64,000 bases of DNA from assembly GCA_004794785.1 (NCBI GenBank), contig SJOL01007286.1:239141-303140 (forward strand), given 5' to 3'. The stretch is from Opisthorchis felineus (Eukaryota > Platyhelminthes > Trematoda > Opisthorchiida > Opisthorchiidae). Position 1 is the stretch's first letter. Each line of letters starts with the position of its first letter. A model generated the notes under the pieces. The model ran no database searches. It was given only the letters and a program-made list of their open reading frames with translations, and was not told the origin of the DNA. The position numbers were made by a program, and so were the translations under genes. Positions 35,074-50,000 of the stretch are shown here, piece after piece.

Positions 35074-38000
35074 GTAATCACACTGTAATTCAAGCAGTCC
35101 TCCTTATCCCTACGCCTCCGCTCAACATAACCGAAACAAGCAACAAGACCATGGTCTTCTCTGTGGACAAACTACGATACTCAGTCTGCGTCCTCATGTT
35201 AAATAGGATACCAAAAAGAGCCCTTAACTTTTAGTGGTAATCTGTCTGTTCTACTTGCATACCAAAGTCGAAGGGTTGATTGTCAAACAAAAATTTCGCG
35301 TGTCCACACAGCAGGCTATTTTTACTATCAGGAATATAACTGTCGCAAAACATGTTTTGTTGATCAGCCGGATCAGGAGGACAATTAAGAACGAAAACCG
35401 ACGACCGAATGTCATGAAGGGAAAGATGGAATGTTGGTAGTCGCTCGGAGAAACACTTGGAGAGTACTTTAGAAGTCCAAAAAGATTTCAGAACGTGTGA
35501 ATGAGGGGAATTTGCGGAAGCCTTATAGACAGTCCTTATCAGGGACACTGCGGACGGATGAAGCATCCTGGAATCATCACTGAAACATACTGATTTTTAG
35601 TAAGCCAAATGCACCCGAGGCACTGTAGGGTATCACATCTAATATGATGACAGATCCAATAGATACATAACCGGAAGCGTCCAACATCCTTTCTCTCTTC
35701 TTAGTTTAAATGCCTTCCGAGATAATCGCTGTTCACACAGTGACCTGGCGACCACCGATTTAATCAGGCTTACCGTATGTTCCAAACGGTCTCTTACTGT
35801 TTACTATAGCTTAGGTGTCCAAAGAATTATATGACCAAACTTTATCCGTCCCTCAGCGACTAGACTGAGCTTCTGAGTTTGTTCAGTTAACGTCCAGCCG
35901 TATCTTTGTTTGGCGGTTATGGGATTAATCATTATACACGACCCGTTCGCTCACTACTATGTCGGTGGCGTAAAAGTACTCAAAATTTTTACTGTTTACA
36001 GTTTCCGGTGAGATTTTACAGATTCCGATGAATTTACCTGGCGAATCCTAACTTGGCTATTTGAGTGATCGGTTTTTATAAAAAATTTGGCGTGAATGCA
36101 AACTTTTCTGACAAGAAGTGTACCTGAAATATTCTTACGCTGTGATGAACACCCCATCATCAACGCAAAACAATTTCATCTAATGCTAGCGTGATATAGA
36201 GGGACGGTTGCATGAGTTATGTTCTCCACGAATAAGATTATTTGGTGAAACCTTGTTTCTACGTGTCTTAAGCTGGGATCCAGCAGATCCATGCCATATT
36301 TTGACATGACTGTAATGGTTATAGTCCATCTAGTCCTCTCCTGAGAAGCATTAATTCCTAAACTTGAATATGCACATATTGACGTTTCTGTTAGCAGAAT
36401 GGAATTAGTTGACCTAAAAAATAAAGCAGCTGAGACCTATTTAGAAACCGTAGGTAGGAGTGATCCTCACGAATACCACATAATTTGTAACATCAAGGTG
36501 CTGAACGCCCCACCTAATATTGCTTCATACATCTGTGCTCAGATAAATTAGGCATGCATGTGTGTTTCGTGATCCCACATCAGTGTCTTGATCTGCTTCG
36601 AAAATCCACGAAATCCGGACATGTGAATTATTGCAGACTTAAGTACAGCCAACAAATATAACGGCCTGCACAGCTGGGTCCTCTTACTTTTGGCGTAGAG
36701 TTTCGCCTTGCTCTCAGGATACACCTCGAACAGTTAGCCTTCTTAGATGCACTTTTTTATTTAGTACGCCCTGATAAATTAACAGTTCTTGATTGGACAG
36801 AATGGCTTAGTTAGTGCGTCCTATGAAGCGGCCAACGGATTCCGAATATACTGAACGCATAGTTTCTTTTTGTTGCAGTCCAGCGGTTAAATGAATGGAA
36901 ACAGCTCTCTAGTGATAACCGAATGTTGCCAGTTCATTCCTCGAAGTGTATCTTAACATAGGTCTCGAATCCGTCCATTGGTAGCTCCAACTAAGAGAAT
37001 GACTGTAAAAAAGTTGTCCTTACTTTGCAATCAGTTCTGGTATTCCAAAGTCCCTAATAATGGCGTGTCTCGGATGATAAACCTTGCGTCGTTTTTTGCG
37101 TATCCCTCCTCAATCACTTATTCACATATCCGCTAATAGTTTATCCGGTGAACTTGACAGAACTGTTCCAATTTAAAGGTCATGTCTTTCTAGGATGGAT
37201 CAATATCCACCGAAATTGTTCAGCTTATAATTACTATTGGGTGGTCGTACTAATACATTTGATTCAGAGATGTAAAAGTCGATTATATCCACCGGAAACT
37301 TTTGGCAGTCTCTGAGTTAGAGTGTAAGGCGTAAATGTGTGGAACAGCAGGTGTTGCTTCACTTTGAAGGTTTCATTCTATTTTATTCGCCACTTAATTA
37401 ATGAATAACTTATTTTGTTGGGGCCACTCCACCACAAAATCAACTTCTCTCACTACTTGGGATCCAGTACGGTTAAGAAGCTTGATGTTGAGGAAAACAC
37501 GGCATGTTTAATTACAATAGCGTAGTATTACCGTTTCTCCAGAAATTCCCCTCTCGGCTGATCGAGAATAAGCCGATATTTTCACGAAGTACACTCGTTT
37601 GCACACCAACTTGGTTTTAACGGGAGATTTATTTGAGTCCCAGCTGAATATCCCCTTCATGATATTCATCAACTGAATGTGCTGCACAGAGGCCACCCAT
37701 TATTTAAGTCGATACAATTTCGAGGGTTCGCAGTGTATGTCCTTGAAGGAACGCAGCTCACAAGGTTTCGGAAGAGATTCCAGTGGCCATATCGGCAGTA
37801 TTCCTTCAGTTTCAAAATTGTCTGTCAGGGAGACCGAAGTGACAATTTGAAGGTGTGCACCGTTGATTTTTCAGCAGTAAAAACACAAAAGCTACTCTTT
37901 GACCTCGAATGAAGAAATATTCACTGGGCGAAGTGTTAAGTTAACGCCTAAACCATCAACATAGTATTCAGAGCCAACACCAGGCACGAACTCACCGTGC

Positions 38001-41000
38001 CACCCGTTATTTGCTTGCAGATTTCAATAACGATCTGTCTAAACCAGACGTGTACGAAAAAGCGAAAATCACGCCACCGTTTTTTACCCTTAAAACTAGA
38101 TAATTGGAGACTGTGTAATCGAAAAAATGAAAATTAGTACGAAATAGTTATGCGCCTACATGGGGTCAATGCTTTCGGCATGAATATGACACCACTCACA
38201 TGTAAAAACCCATATGAACTCACTTTTTAGTTGTTGTATGTGCTCAGGAATAAGCCTCAACTTTTGAAGTTTGCCCATCCACGGCTTTAAAGCAAGTCTT
38301 CCAAAGGACGGTTTCCTTATCTGAGCTCAGAAGACCTCTCGGAAGACCTAGACATCGAAGACAAGTGGGAGGAAAGTTGCAGGGAATTTGGATCTGTACC
38401 AGACAATTGTGAGTAGGTTTCTGTTTGGCTAAAGAATAGCAGGACAGTGGATGGCTTCGAACTAATGGCCGAAGCAAAACAACTGAGATCCTTACAAAAA
38501 CTTGAAGGTTTGATGAAAAACACTCAGCACAGCAATATATAGTCCGGATGTCAAAATCATGTGATCTTTATGTTGCTTACAACAATAAAAATGAATGGAC
38601 TTTTCTCGAATAAATTTTCATTGGACTAAGCTCTCGAGTAATCTTTCCGTCAGCAACATAGAAGTCTGAATTTTGTCGTACTCAGTGGTCAATATTTTTC
38701 CTAAAAAAGATTTTGGAATGTGCTTGACTGGCGCCGACGACAGGGTTACCTTTGTAGTGAAACGATAAACATAGCTTACAATTTCAGTAGCTGCGCAAAC
38801 ACGTGAGTTATACACATACGATGGATTAACTTGTTTGATTCACCTTGTTGAAGACATGACCTGGCGTTTACTTGCCCTCCAGCAAGAACATGCACTTTGA
38901 TAGGATCCTGGTGCCCATATCAAATTGTTGTACTGAATTGGCACGTATGGAACCCGGATTTTGGAGAAAGCCTCCGTGAGATACTTATCTGAACAGCCTG
39001 TTTCAAGGCAACAATACGAGAGTTGGATGACCTATCCGGAGGGGCACAGCCTTATTGTTACACAGTAATATGTAGCACTAGATGTCAATCCCAAACTATA
39101 AATCACTTTGAAGTATTATGCTGCATGAGACGCAAGACGGAAGAGTGAATATCTAACTAAAGATCATGCCCCAAAATTTTATTCCTTTCGTTAGCTGTAC
39201 CAAGGGAAGTTTAGCCCGACAACCGCGTACGAAGGGATATCTGGGCATAAGGCAGTAAAGTTTCGCAGTGTTATTCTACTACTCCATCTTTGAACATGTG
39301 GTGTGACAATAAGCATACATTGTTTGCAAACCGATTGTTGTGTGCTGTGATGTTGACACCCTGTTGTGAAAAGAACAGCTGACTACATAATTGTTTGGCG
39401 CACTTCCCTGTCCATCTGCAGGAAATTAAATTACTTCAGAATGATAATGAGTTTCCCGAAAAATTCAGGTCTAATCGAACTTAATTAACTCAATTCAGGA
39501 GCGAAACATCTGCATCACGCGCTATTCGTACGTATAAAACACTAACGCAGGTGCCATTCACAATCCATATGAAGGATTTCTGCTGTGGGAAGTCAGATGG
39601 AATTGCAATGGGGGAAAAGCACAACCATGTACGGAATTTCAAACAGGTGGGGAGAGAATTGTCTTTGTGCCCAGTACATCAGCACATTGTACCTCATTCA
39701 TACTATTGTGGGAATGTGACTTCAGTTATTCGCATTCTCACCAAAAAATAATGAAAGTAATCCTATTTATTTCTCCGACGAATGTTTGTCGCCTAATGCG
39801 GATTTCGCTCTTCACGTAGTACATCTGCTTCTATTAGTTGAATCCTTTTATCCCACATTCCAGTACGACTTCTTTTGCGAAGTGATGTGGATTTTTTATG
39901 GTATTTTGAAAAAAACTAATAACCAGGTTCATGATCCCTCCGATTACCATGGCTTGTTTGAAGATCATACTTCAATTTAGCGTTCTCTGAGCATGTAAAA
40001 ACCATCTGCCCGCTCATTTTCTGAAACCACAATCTTAGATAGAGGGTGTATCTTGCACTCCACTTTAACCGATCCTTACACAAAGTGCACTTATGCAGGA
40101 GACATCACTTTTTCGGAAACGAAGAGCCACGAGGCATACGTAGGTCCCATCAAAATCTATGACCAAGTTGGATATGCGTCGGCTCCTACCACAACGCGTT
40201 CGGCTTTTTGGACGGCATATATCCCCACCACCCATCTGCCGCCAAATTATTCTCACGTTTAGGTGAACATTGTGGGCAGTAGTGAATCGATCCGAAGTCA
40301 CTTATTCCCGCTGCGCGTTTGATCCAAATAGATGACCAAACTGTGGTTCACATCAACATCTCTCTTTCATGGATAAGGAGAAAGTGATACTTTATTAGCT
40401 GGTATCAAGTAGTATCATACGCATTCTACCAATGAGGGGTGACGTCTTTAAGAAACTTTATACTCTTATTAAGGTTATTCTTCTTGATATCTTTGCTAGA
40501 ATAACGATTGTCCTGTAATCTTTCGTCAGTTAAGGAATCTACAGACCCGAGGTAAAGTCTTGCAAAGACCTGGTAGAAACTACGTCCATCGTCTGAACTT
40601 CAGTACCATCAAGCTAGAATAAGTTTCCAGTACATGAATCATGAGTCCGCTGTCACAATACTCTAGACAATTGGTTTCCAACTTTTTCGTAGGCGAAGCC
40701 ATATGTATGTAGACAATCCACGATGCATCAAATTAAACTCATTCTTTAGGTTGATTTATCCCTATTCAGAGTACTATTGCCGTAAAGCCCTTGTTTGTTC
40801 AATACTTGTTTCACTGATTACCGCTGGATGAAGCAGCTGGTTATAAGTTTAGGTGCACTATACACCACTCACTCACGGTAGCCTCTATCAAGAAAGATTC
40901 ACTATATTTAGGGAAATCTCCTGAAACGTCCAGAGTGACATAGCTATTAACAATATCTTGGTGTCCAACTATCAGGAACTATCTGTCCTTCTCGAAAGAG

Positions 41001-44000
41001 GCAACCTAACCGCTTTACAGCTATTGTTTCTACTGAGGGGGCGCATTAGGTCTCCGATCTGTCCTACTTCGTTTCCATTTATTGCTCAGTGCTTGATAAA
41101 GAATCATAACTTAATGGGGTGATATGCTTTACTGGAATTATGGTAGGCAGCACATTGTACCGCTCTCTGACATCGCTACACATCATGTCTCATTTTCCGT
41201 CAAATAGCTCCCTGAGGACTGTCTGATTAGACTGACTGGTGGAATATGTCTTAATGGCGCAAATGTAATCAGTTAGCCTGGACACCGATTATCGCTTGTT
41301 CTGTCCCGGAGGGCAGTAACATACGCCTGTGTACCTGCATGAACTTCTCAATGAAGGGCTCCACATAGAGGGTGGTAAGTATTAAAACAGACGACTGTAG
41401 ACAATATAGATTACATTCTGAAGTCTGCTTTCTAAGCTCAGACTATTCGGGCTTTTCAGGCACAGGACATTTTCAGACCTTACGCGTAATTTCCTAGTCA
41501 CAATGTTTCACTTCATATAGCTGAATTTATCAATTGTTTACTGTGTCTGACTTTCATACTTCTGGTTAAGAAAGATTCGTCAAAGTTACTAAATCACCAG
41601 GATTGCCACTGGGAACCAGAATCTCCGTATTCCTAGAAGTTGGCAGGTACACTAAGAGCATGAGAAAGTGACTAACTTATCTGCAAATATTTCTGTATGC
41701 TTAACAACAAGCTAATCACACACAATACAGTTTACACAGGCAAATTTTGTAAACTATGTCTTTCTTTAAGTGGGCTGTTTGCAAATAAAAGACTCTCCAT
41801 CATATTGGATGATAAAGCACGATTATTTTGGAGAGTTTTATAACAGGGACCGCCTACACGATAACTGAATTGATGAATGTTTGTTATTATCATACTCCAC
41901 CAGGTATTGTACCGCATAATTGGGCGGCCACACTCTTCTCTGAGATCTATTTATTTGTTCATCATCCAACGATAGTGAACAGTTTTCAACCTTCTTTTTG
42001 CTAGGCCACGGCCCAATAACACTTCGCCAACTCTTCATTATACCGGAGATGCTGACTCTCTGTGGCAATTCTCCCGTTTGAATACCAGACTACTGTAACT
42101 CTTTTCAAAGGTTAATTTCAGCTTTGGGAAGCAGATTCCCATAAGAAATAACTTTCGATTTTGGTGGAGAAGAGTACACTCCACACGTTAGTTCTTCCAG
42201 TACTTTCCGCGAAGGAAATATAGGTCACACCGTATGCAGGCAATCTTGCAAACCCAAACAATGGACTTGCTGGGAACCGGCGGTTGCCAAAGATTATTAA
42301 TAACATCTCTCTCAATCTCCAGGATTATACACCAGTAGAAATTTGGTAACACCAAAAATGGTTAACAGTACCACCGACGGCTGTCAAGACATATTTGCAC
42401 AATTTGTTCAGGTGCCCAATTTGAACAGATTGTGCTTCTTATCTGTTGGTATTAGCAGCGTTGGGCAGAACCGCTATTTTGAAAAGTTCCGCAAACCACT
42501 ATTTTTTCTACTTTGAACGAGGTGGACTGCGCCAGGTTGGTAGTTAACCCTAGCATGAGAGACTGCGGCCCATGTCCCTAAGTTCTAGTTGTCAACATTT
42601 CGGTCGTCAGAAGCACGCCTTGAATTGACTGGAAAATCTAATCAGTATTCACACAAATTAGACCGATATTTCCGGGTGGACTGAGGAACGCTCCCATGAT
42701 TTCAAAAGCATCAGGGGACTGCAGACTTTAGGCGCCGTGCACTTTCGACAAACTCTGTGCAGAAGGAAAAAATATTCCAAAGAATGTTGATTGTGCATAA
42801 TTGTTCATTCGGACAATATGACGGAAAACATGAGATCCATGCCACGAAGAATTGAAAAGTTGAGCCTATGAAGTTTTACGAAGGGAATCAACATTTTTCT
42901 AAATGCATTATGAATTTTGCAGAACTACACGGTGGCTTAGATACATAAATTATTCAACAAAACGCACGTATAGAGAGTAAGTTTTCTCTTAAACACAAGC
43001 CTACTTGTACTTATTAACGAAATTGAACAATAAGTGTGGTAGGCACCTCTCTTCAGGCGGCACTATTTCGCTCAGGTCCTGTAGGTGTTCACTTCGAGAG
43101 GAACTACTATGTTTGTCATTGCAAAAGCACTTACTCTGGACACTTACACAAGTGCTGGAATAGCGACGCAAGTGACCACTTCTGGTTCATTATCTGAACA
43201 ACGGTAGCTTTCCATGAATTTCGTGTATGTGATCTAGTGTATCTACATGTTATCACCTTGCTAGTACTTATTTGAGAAACTGAGCAGATAGGAATATACT
43301 CGAACCCCAGTCTTCCCGTCCAGCAAACTTTGCAGCAAACTTTGGTCGCCGACATATGGTTAAATCTTTGTTATTTACATACCACAGAATACGCCTAAAC
43401 CCCTTTGCTGCTCAATTGCATATTAGCTGCAGCCGACTGAACCGGCTTTTTTGCTACGCCGTTGCCTATCAGAAGCTCGCCTTATTCCGATAGGCAGAGT
43501 ATTTGAGCGAAACACCTTCGACAATATCTGTATATTTGCAAAACAACTTAGTTCCTGTAACAGATAGTTGAGCGCTCATCCAGTCCCTTGGTAACACGGA
43601 ATTTTGATTCGAATACTACACTGACCTTGATACATGCTTTATAGCTGATAAACTGAAATGAACTTCAGGGATTTATTTTATTACCAACTTTGGTAAGAAG
43701 GTTGATCACGGCACCATCAGCCGTGTGACATACGCCTATATAGTTGTTTCGATGGCCTAAGAAATAATCCTACGTCCCACTGAGCTGGTCACAATGTGTT
43801 TTCCCAAACGACTCTAAGTTTGACATGACATGTGTGACGAACCAGGCATAGCAGGTTTCATCAGGTTACGTTACATCTCCCGATCGCAAGTATTTTTGTA
43901 GGTGTTAGTCGAAAGCGTTTTTGAACAGCTGTCAGGAAGGAGCAGACGCCCGACATTGTCTGCCTACAGCAGGAATAAAGGACAACTTGTAATTTAATAC

Positions 44001-45594
44001 TTCCTCTACAGAGCATTTTCGCCCGATTATCATAAGCACTAAGTAGTTTTATTTCACTAAAGATTCACCGCACAAGCTAACAGGTTACTTCCAGTGAGTT
44101 TACTTTCACAATAAGAACGATACTGAGCACTGCCCAGGAAGCTTATCACAATGCTTCTTTGCATCGGCTGTTTCCTTGTTGGTATAGTTGTTTGAGTGAA
44201 ACGAACTAGATTTTGTAACCCCACCCACGTTGTAATTATAGAGAAAGTAAACTAGAATCGGTGTCTGAGGCATCACTTTAGCAGGCTAAATGAAATGTGC
44301 AACCTTTAAGTAGTGGCAATCTAATAGGCTTATTGGCTATACAACCAGTGGGAAAGTTAGTCAGTTGGAGTTTTCGTTGTGCGCGTTGCTTTGACAACCA
44401 ACTTCGTGGGATCGATCTTACATCCAGGTAGTTAGTGTTCATCCTGAACGTCCAGGCATGGTGACAGCAAATCGTCGTGTTGATTGGAATTCACCATGTT
44501 GTTTTTTTGCATTAATCTACATTGGTCACCAGGGAAATCCGACCAGAACGATACATCACCAGTTTCTGTGGCATTTCTTTTCTAACCAGACATGAGAATT
44601 GCAAACTACAGCGTTCTTTGGGAACTAGGTGGGATTTGCAACTTCCCATTTTGCCGTCGTTAATTTCCTGTCTCCGAGTGATATCTAAACTAAAACTCTA
44701 TGATATCACCAACAGCTTCATGCGGTAGTTGCTGTTGGGGCTCAAAGATTGTTCAGTCTCCAAAACCAACACCACCACACCTGAATCACAAAATATTAAC
44801 ACTTATTTATCATGGAGCGTTGCGCGTATCATTGCGTGGATGATACAAACTATAGTCCACAAATCTGGCACAAACAGTTTTGTTCATGCATTCATTGGCA
44901 GAACACAATCTTAAGTTACCTGAAGTAAAAGACCACATACTATATGGGGCGACCGCATGTCTGCCTGTCATTTCCCCCAACCGCATGGTGCCACCTCAGA
45001 CGATGACGTACTCAGCAAAATGAAAAGAAATGATGGATATTTGTAGGACCAGTAAATAAAGCCAGTGACAGCAATGGAAATCTTGCGCAAATTTAACCTG
45101 GCATCATAATTTCTAGTGCTGATTTTACATCTGTTCTTTATTTATGCCGCGTATTGCTGTCTGTAGGAAGAGTTCTACAGTATGCCTCCCCGCTCAGGAT
45201 CCACGCATTTATCACTATTCAGAAACTTCACAAAAGTATCAGTTTTTTTCGGATTCTGATAAATACGTGTGAGGTTGTGATATGATGCATTTGGACCACC
45301 CGGTTCACGACATATAACCGCAGACTATTTGCTGAAATATCTCCCCCTTCCCTCGAGTCCAGTCATGGTGAGGAATTTTCTACTTAATATAGGGTGAATC
45401 TCTGAGATGTGAGCTTATGCATTCCGGACTAAAACTTAAGTTCGGGTCAGCATAACAGTCGTTTGGCTGTCACTAATTCACCACAACTGACTGGATTGTT
45501 GAGCGAAATAAACGCCGGATACCCACAATCATAGATTTGAGTCGGTAGTGCTGTGGTCAATTATCAGAGTACTAAAAAGGTGAGATTGGACATG

Positions 45595-45800
45595 ATCACT
45601 ATATATATATNTCAGTCGATCCGGGCGTGTTCTCTGGGCCAGTCGGTGCCTCGCGTCACCGAAGCATTTCTGGATTTCCTTCCCAATTCCTGTCGCGTGC
45701 AGTCTTTGAAAACTGGATGAACGAGGACTGTCTCTGGAGAGACAGGTAGCAAGCTACCTCTGATCACTATATATATATATATATATTTATATATACAAAA
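45595..45800. repeat. TA-bounded unit with two adjacent perfect hairpins; contains the only N
   Basis: TGATCACTATATATATAT occurs at both ends (about 45594-45610 and 45761-45780), enclosing about 150 bp. Near its right end CTGTCTC-TGGA-GAGACAG (45728-45745) is followed with a 2-nt overlap by AGGTAGC-AA-GCTACCT (45744-45759). Both are perfect 7-bp stems. The second TA tract continues to about 45795. The ambiguous base at 45611 sits at the end of the first TA tract, so the tract lengths may be misassembled. It may be a mobile element whose 3' end is a structured stem plus microsatellite tail. Confidence 0.55.
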
Positions 45801-46782
45801 AAAAATCTATACAGGTACACAGTATATATTGACGGAGGTGGTGTTTCATGGTCTTTTCACTATAGTTTCCGATAAACAGCGGGAAGAAGATAGCAGTCAA
45901 ACGGCCTTTTGGAGTAAATAGCCTAGGTCACTGGAAAACACTTGCTTCGCATTGTCATTTCACAACTCCTCGAAAGCCTGGGGTTCAGTGTAAGCTTCTT
46001 CTGGAAATTCACAATATTCCGTTCTACTGGTGTCACTTGTGTTTGTTTAGCCTATAGTCCTGCTATTTACATCCTGAATCTTGCTCACAGTCCTGGTGAC
46101 ATTGGCACAGTCCACGCGTCCGATTGTTTTGTGCCCACTGGTTAGTCAGTTTCACACCAATTCAGACGGTTGTGTTAAATCAATAAGCAGCATAGAACTT
46201 GCTGCGTTATTGTCCACTGGTCCCCCAATGGCTCACTGACAAAGTGAATTTAGAGGGAATGACAACATGTCGCAGTTCCGTCTCCCAGTAAACTGGTTAA
46301 CAGACGTGTTGGTCCGGTCAAACATTAAAACCCTCGGAAATATATAGGTGTTATTCGCCATCTCCCCATTTTGGCCACCGTCTTTGAGTTAAATCTATAT
46401 GCGTAACATCCTGATGTAACTTTGTGAGCTTTTATTAGGCCAACATTACAAAATTTTGCATCGACCGTAGCATTTGTGAAAATTCCACGTGTATGGGGAT
46501 CAATCAACGAGCTCTGGTACCACGTTTGGTACACGTAAAATTATACAACACTCTAAACTCTACGTTTAAACATTGGATTCCCTGTGGCTGATGTGGTTCG
46601 GCTCAGAGACTTTGTCACTGTTCTCAACCGTTTGCTGAATTTTAGTGTCTGTAGTACCGGCCAAACTCGAGCACTTTGAATAAGCGAAAAGAGATAAACG
46701 TCTGTCTGGTTGTAGTTGGCTATGAGATTTGCAGAATTCATGTCACTCTTGTGTGGACAGTCTCTCCCTGACCTGACGCACT

Positions 46783-47023
46783 TGTTCTGGTGAGTTCACG
46801 CTAAAGTCAGGGAGTACCCGACTCGAAATTTAACAGTGCCTGGATTTGAACTCCAGACATTTTCCATCCGAGACGGGCATGTTACCACGGACCCAACAGC
46901 ACATGCTGGACGCACCTAGACTGTCAGGTCTAGGCGAGTGAGGATTTGAAACCCCGCCACGGTCAGGGATGTGCACTGCTGGTTCCATTGCTTTTGTCTT
47001 CCGTGCGGACTCACCAGAATACT
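46783..47023. mobile_element. Head-to-head pair of tRNA-like repeats with shared outer ends
   Basis: The outer ends are inverted copies: TTCTGGTGAGTTCACGC on the left and, as reverse complement on the right, TTCTGGTGAGTCCGCACG. Inside, the minus strand of 46840-46900 reads like a tRNA. It has GGGTCCGTGGTAACATGCC followed by a perfect T-arm, CTGGA-GTTCAAA-TCCAG. The right half carries GGATTTGAAACCCC and, at 46918-46937, the perfect inverted repeat CCTAGAC...GTCTAGG. The simplest readings are two SINE-like copies joined head to head, or a small terminal-inverted-repeat element that captured tRNA sequence. Confidence 0.5.
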
Positions 47024-50000
47024 TCGGCCAGCAGACAGGGCGGATATGAATGTAAGATTTCGGCCTAGTACGTCTTCTGCTAATTACGTCTGATTTTTCT
47101 TATGTCTGTCTGGGCTTGGGTATCTTCTGTTTATAATAGTTTTCTCGCCCAAACATGTACGCCTGCTATCTCGCCAATCCGTTTCTCAACCATAAGACAT
47201 CTCGATTTTCACGACTTGTATAAGAAACTGCTTCCCTATGGGGCATTTTCTGATAAAGACTAACGTATTAGTTGTCGCCATGTAACACTTGTGATGGTTA
47301 CAAGACGTCATTTGCCAAACGAAACACGTCACAATTCTACACACTGCACGTGACATTTCTAAACATGTATATTTCCTTTTTGTTGAGTCAACTATCGAAT
47401 GAAATTGTGCTTATACAAGCGATAATTCAATCGAAAGCCATCACACCATTGGACTATGTGCCGTTGAAAGTGTTGCGGCCCATGGATTGCCCCATGGACA
47501 AAAAGTAGATGATTATGTAATTCACATTCATGCTCCTATTCTACCCAAGGACTGTTAGTGTCTGAACAGAACGTATGCAACAGACAATTAGCAAGACCGA
47601 ACAGAAGTGATCATCATAGTGGGATGTTTTCTGTTCTGGTTTTCCTTTACTGTATTGTACCGTGTATTGCTCAAACACCCTGGCTGCTTGAGTCGCTCAG
47701 GATTTGGAATTTACCGAACGCGCGCTCATCTTAGGATAGACTTTCGAGTAATGCACCCCCCAAAAAACCTGTTGCTGACTGGAAGTTGACATAGAAGAGA
47801 TTTACATATTTCAAACTGGAAATGAAGTTCATATATTCCGAACAAAGGCAGATGCCTTGAGTTCGTAGACTTTTTGAAAGACGCGGCCACATATTCCATT
47901 GTTAAATGTCTACTTACTGTTCACATCCACTCTACTACGGTGGTTCTTTATTCTGATTTACTTCGTGTTTTATGGCAGTTATAAATTCTCCTAGTCGGTT
48001 TATTGACATGATCTCAAGCCACGACTTCGTATGGGATCATGCGCACTAGTATCATTAACTCGATGTATTGCACGCATGTGGTTACTTCGAGCATGTACGA
48101 AACATAAAATTCATTGTCAAGCTACTCTTTGGACTTGCAGTCAGAAAGAGTCTGCGGTTTCTGATGCAGAGAAAACCACCTCGAAAAGTTTAGGACAACA
48201 TCACTTGCTTCAACAGTTGTCGCGGTCTTTCAGGGACTAGATCAAGAAACTCAGTCACAATAGGACCAGCAGCTTATTTTCTTGTCAGTGTTCACGTGCA
48301 CTTGAGAAAAACCCGATACGAAATGTGGCTTTGATTTACAACTTCAGGTTACCGAGCCCTCTTACATATTATGCACCTGTTGGTGAGTAGGATTTAATCA
48401 GCGTTTCACTATAGAAATATCGGCATGCGAACTAAGCAGCCAGTTTATCCGTTCAGCATCAGGTGCTCTCTCAGGGCCATTTCTGCCTAGCGTGCAATAT
48501 CTAATTTCAAATGAAGCACCACGTGACGCTGTGTGATCGACATTGGTACGAAACCACAAAACCATTGTGATCATTAAAGCACGTTCTAGATAACGCGAAA
48601 TCTCTCGTGCCGCACGGTGCAATCAAAGGGCTGGGTTATCCCAATGCCAGAGAAGTCCCTTTTGGCCACAACACGTGGCTAATATCGTTGGAAACGGGAA
48701 CTGTTTATTTTGGTGAAGACTGGTCCTTAGGTGAAAATGTTTGACCTGGAAAAATCACAGTTATACATGAGATTGTTTAGAGAAAAATGTTCAGCAACTG
48801 TTCTAACTGGTTCTTCTCACGTGGTTTAGGAATGTTTGAGATAAAAACTGTTTTTTCTTCGAATATTGTGTTGACAAATTTCCAGAATAGAACCTTGTTT
48901 TCGGTAAATATGACGGGTTTAAATACCAAAAATATCATCAGCTTGTTGTCTGTAGTCGTTTCAACTCATTTTCACCCAACTGGTAGGATCCACTCTTTCT
49001 CAAGCGAGTGAGAGTGACACTAGAAAATAGGGAATTGATCAATCTTTCAGGTGACCTGTCGTCAAAAATACTATGATCGCACATTAGATTATCGGGATGC
49101 TACAACATATGGCAAAATGCCGAAGCCAGCAAACATGATTATATGGAGGAACTGCTGAACAATAGTTTAGAAACAACTATATGAGGCACAATATGGGGGT
49201 AAACATCATATTCTTTGGAGGGTTTTCGGTTTGGTAGTACCGTTCCGCTCTTCCACCAAGTTTCAAGCCGCAAAACTGTCGTCTAAGCGTTTGGCGGCAC
49301 ATTATGATCCAACATTTGGGATTTGTAGTTTTTTTTTAACTAGAGCAGGTAAGAAGCTGTCTGAATTGGTGAACCTGTCCAGGTCATTCGGCATTCTTTT
49401 GCAACTATATGAGCTACGAAAGCCCTAGAGTTTCGTGAGATAATCACGATGTCAAGCCCTGCAGGAGGTACAGATGGGAATGTTTTCTAATTTGATTGCC
49501 AGAATCGTATTTGCTCCTCATTAACGAAAGGAACTCCACGTGACGGAATCATGCGCAAACCAATGTTTCGTACAGCATGTGTTCACCTTCAACCAACCCT
49601 CGTGAGAAACAAATTGACACAATTTGACATACACAGATTGAAACAGTTTTCTGCAAAACAATTAGTGGTGTGTGTGCCATGCTTACCACTTGCTGATTGA
49701 TGGTAGACCAGCGGATACTGATTACAGAATTCCGTTAACTACTCAGTGGTCGTAATGAGTGGACATTCTTTTCAAGCATCCTGGTGTGTGGAATGTGGAG
49801 CTTTCTACGTCAAGTGTCGAATAACGACGCAATGAATTGTATAATTTCTGGATACGACACACGAAGCTAAAGTTAGCCTGATAAGTAAATTAATCTGAAC
49901 ATTAGTTGAAGGCTTTGTCCAAGCACCAGTTGCGGACAATTCTTCAAAATAATTGACACAGCTGCACGCACAGAGACAGACTAGTAAAAGTGAATAGACA

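Noticed and set aside
36870..36975. tRNA-like boxes (AGTCCAGCGGTTAA and GGTCTCGAATCC)
   Set aside because: The spacing of about 80 nt is too long for a tRNA head, and no related copy was found in the window.
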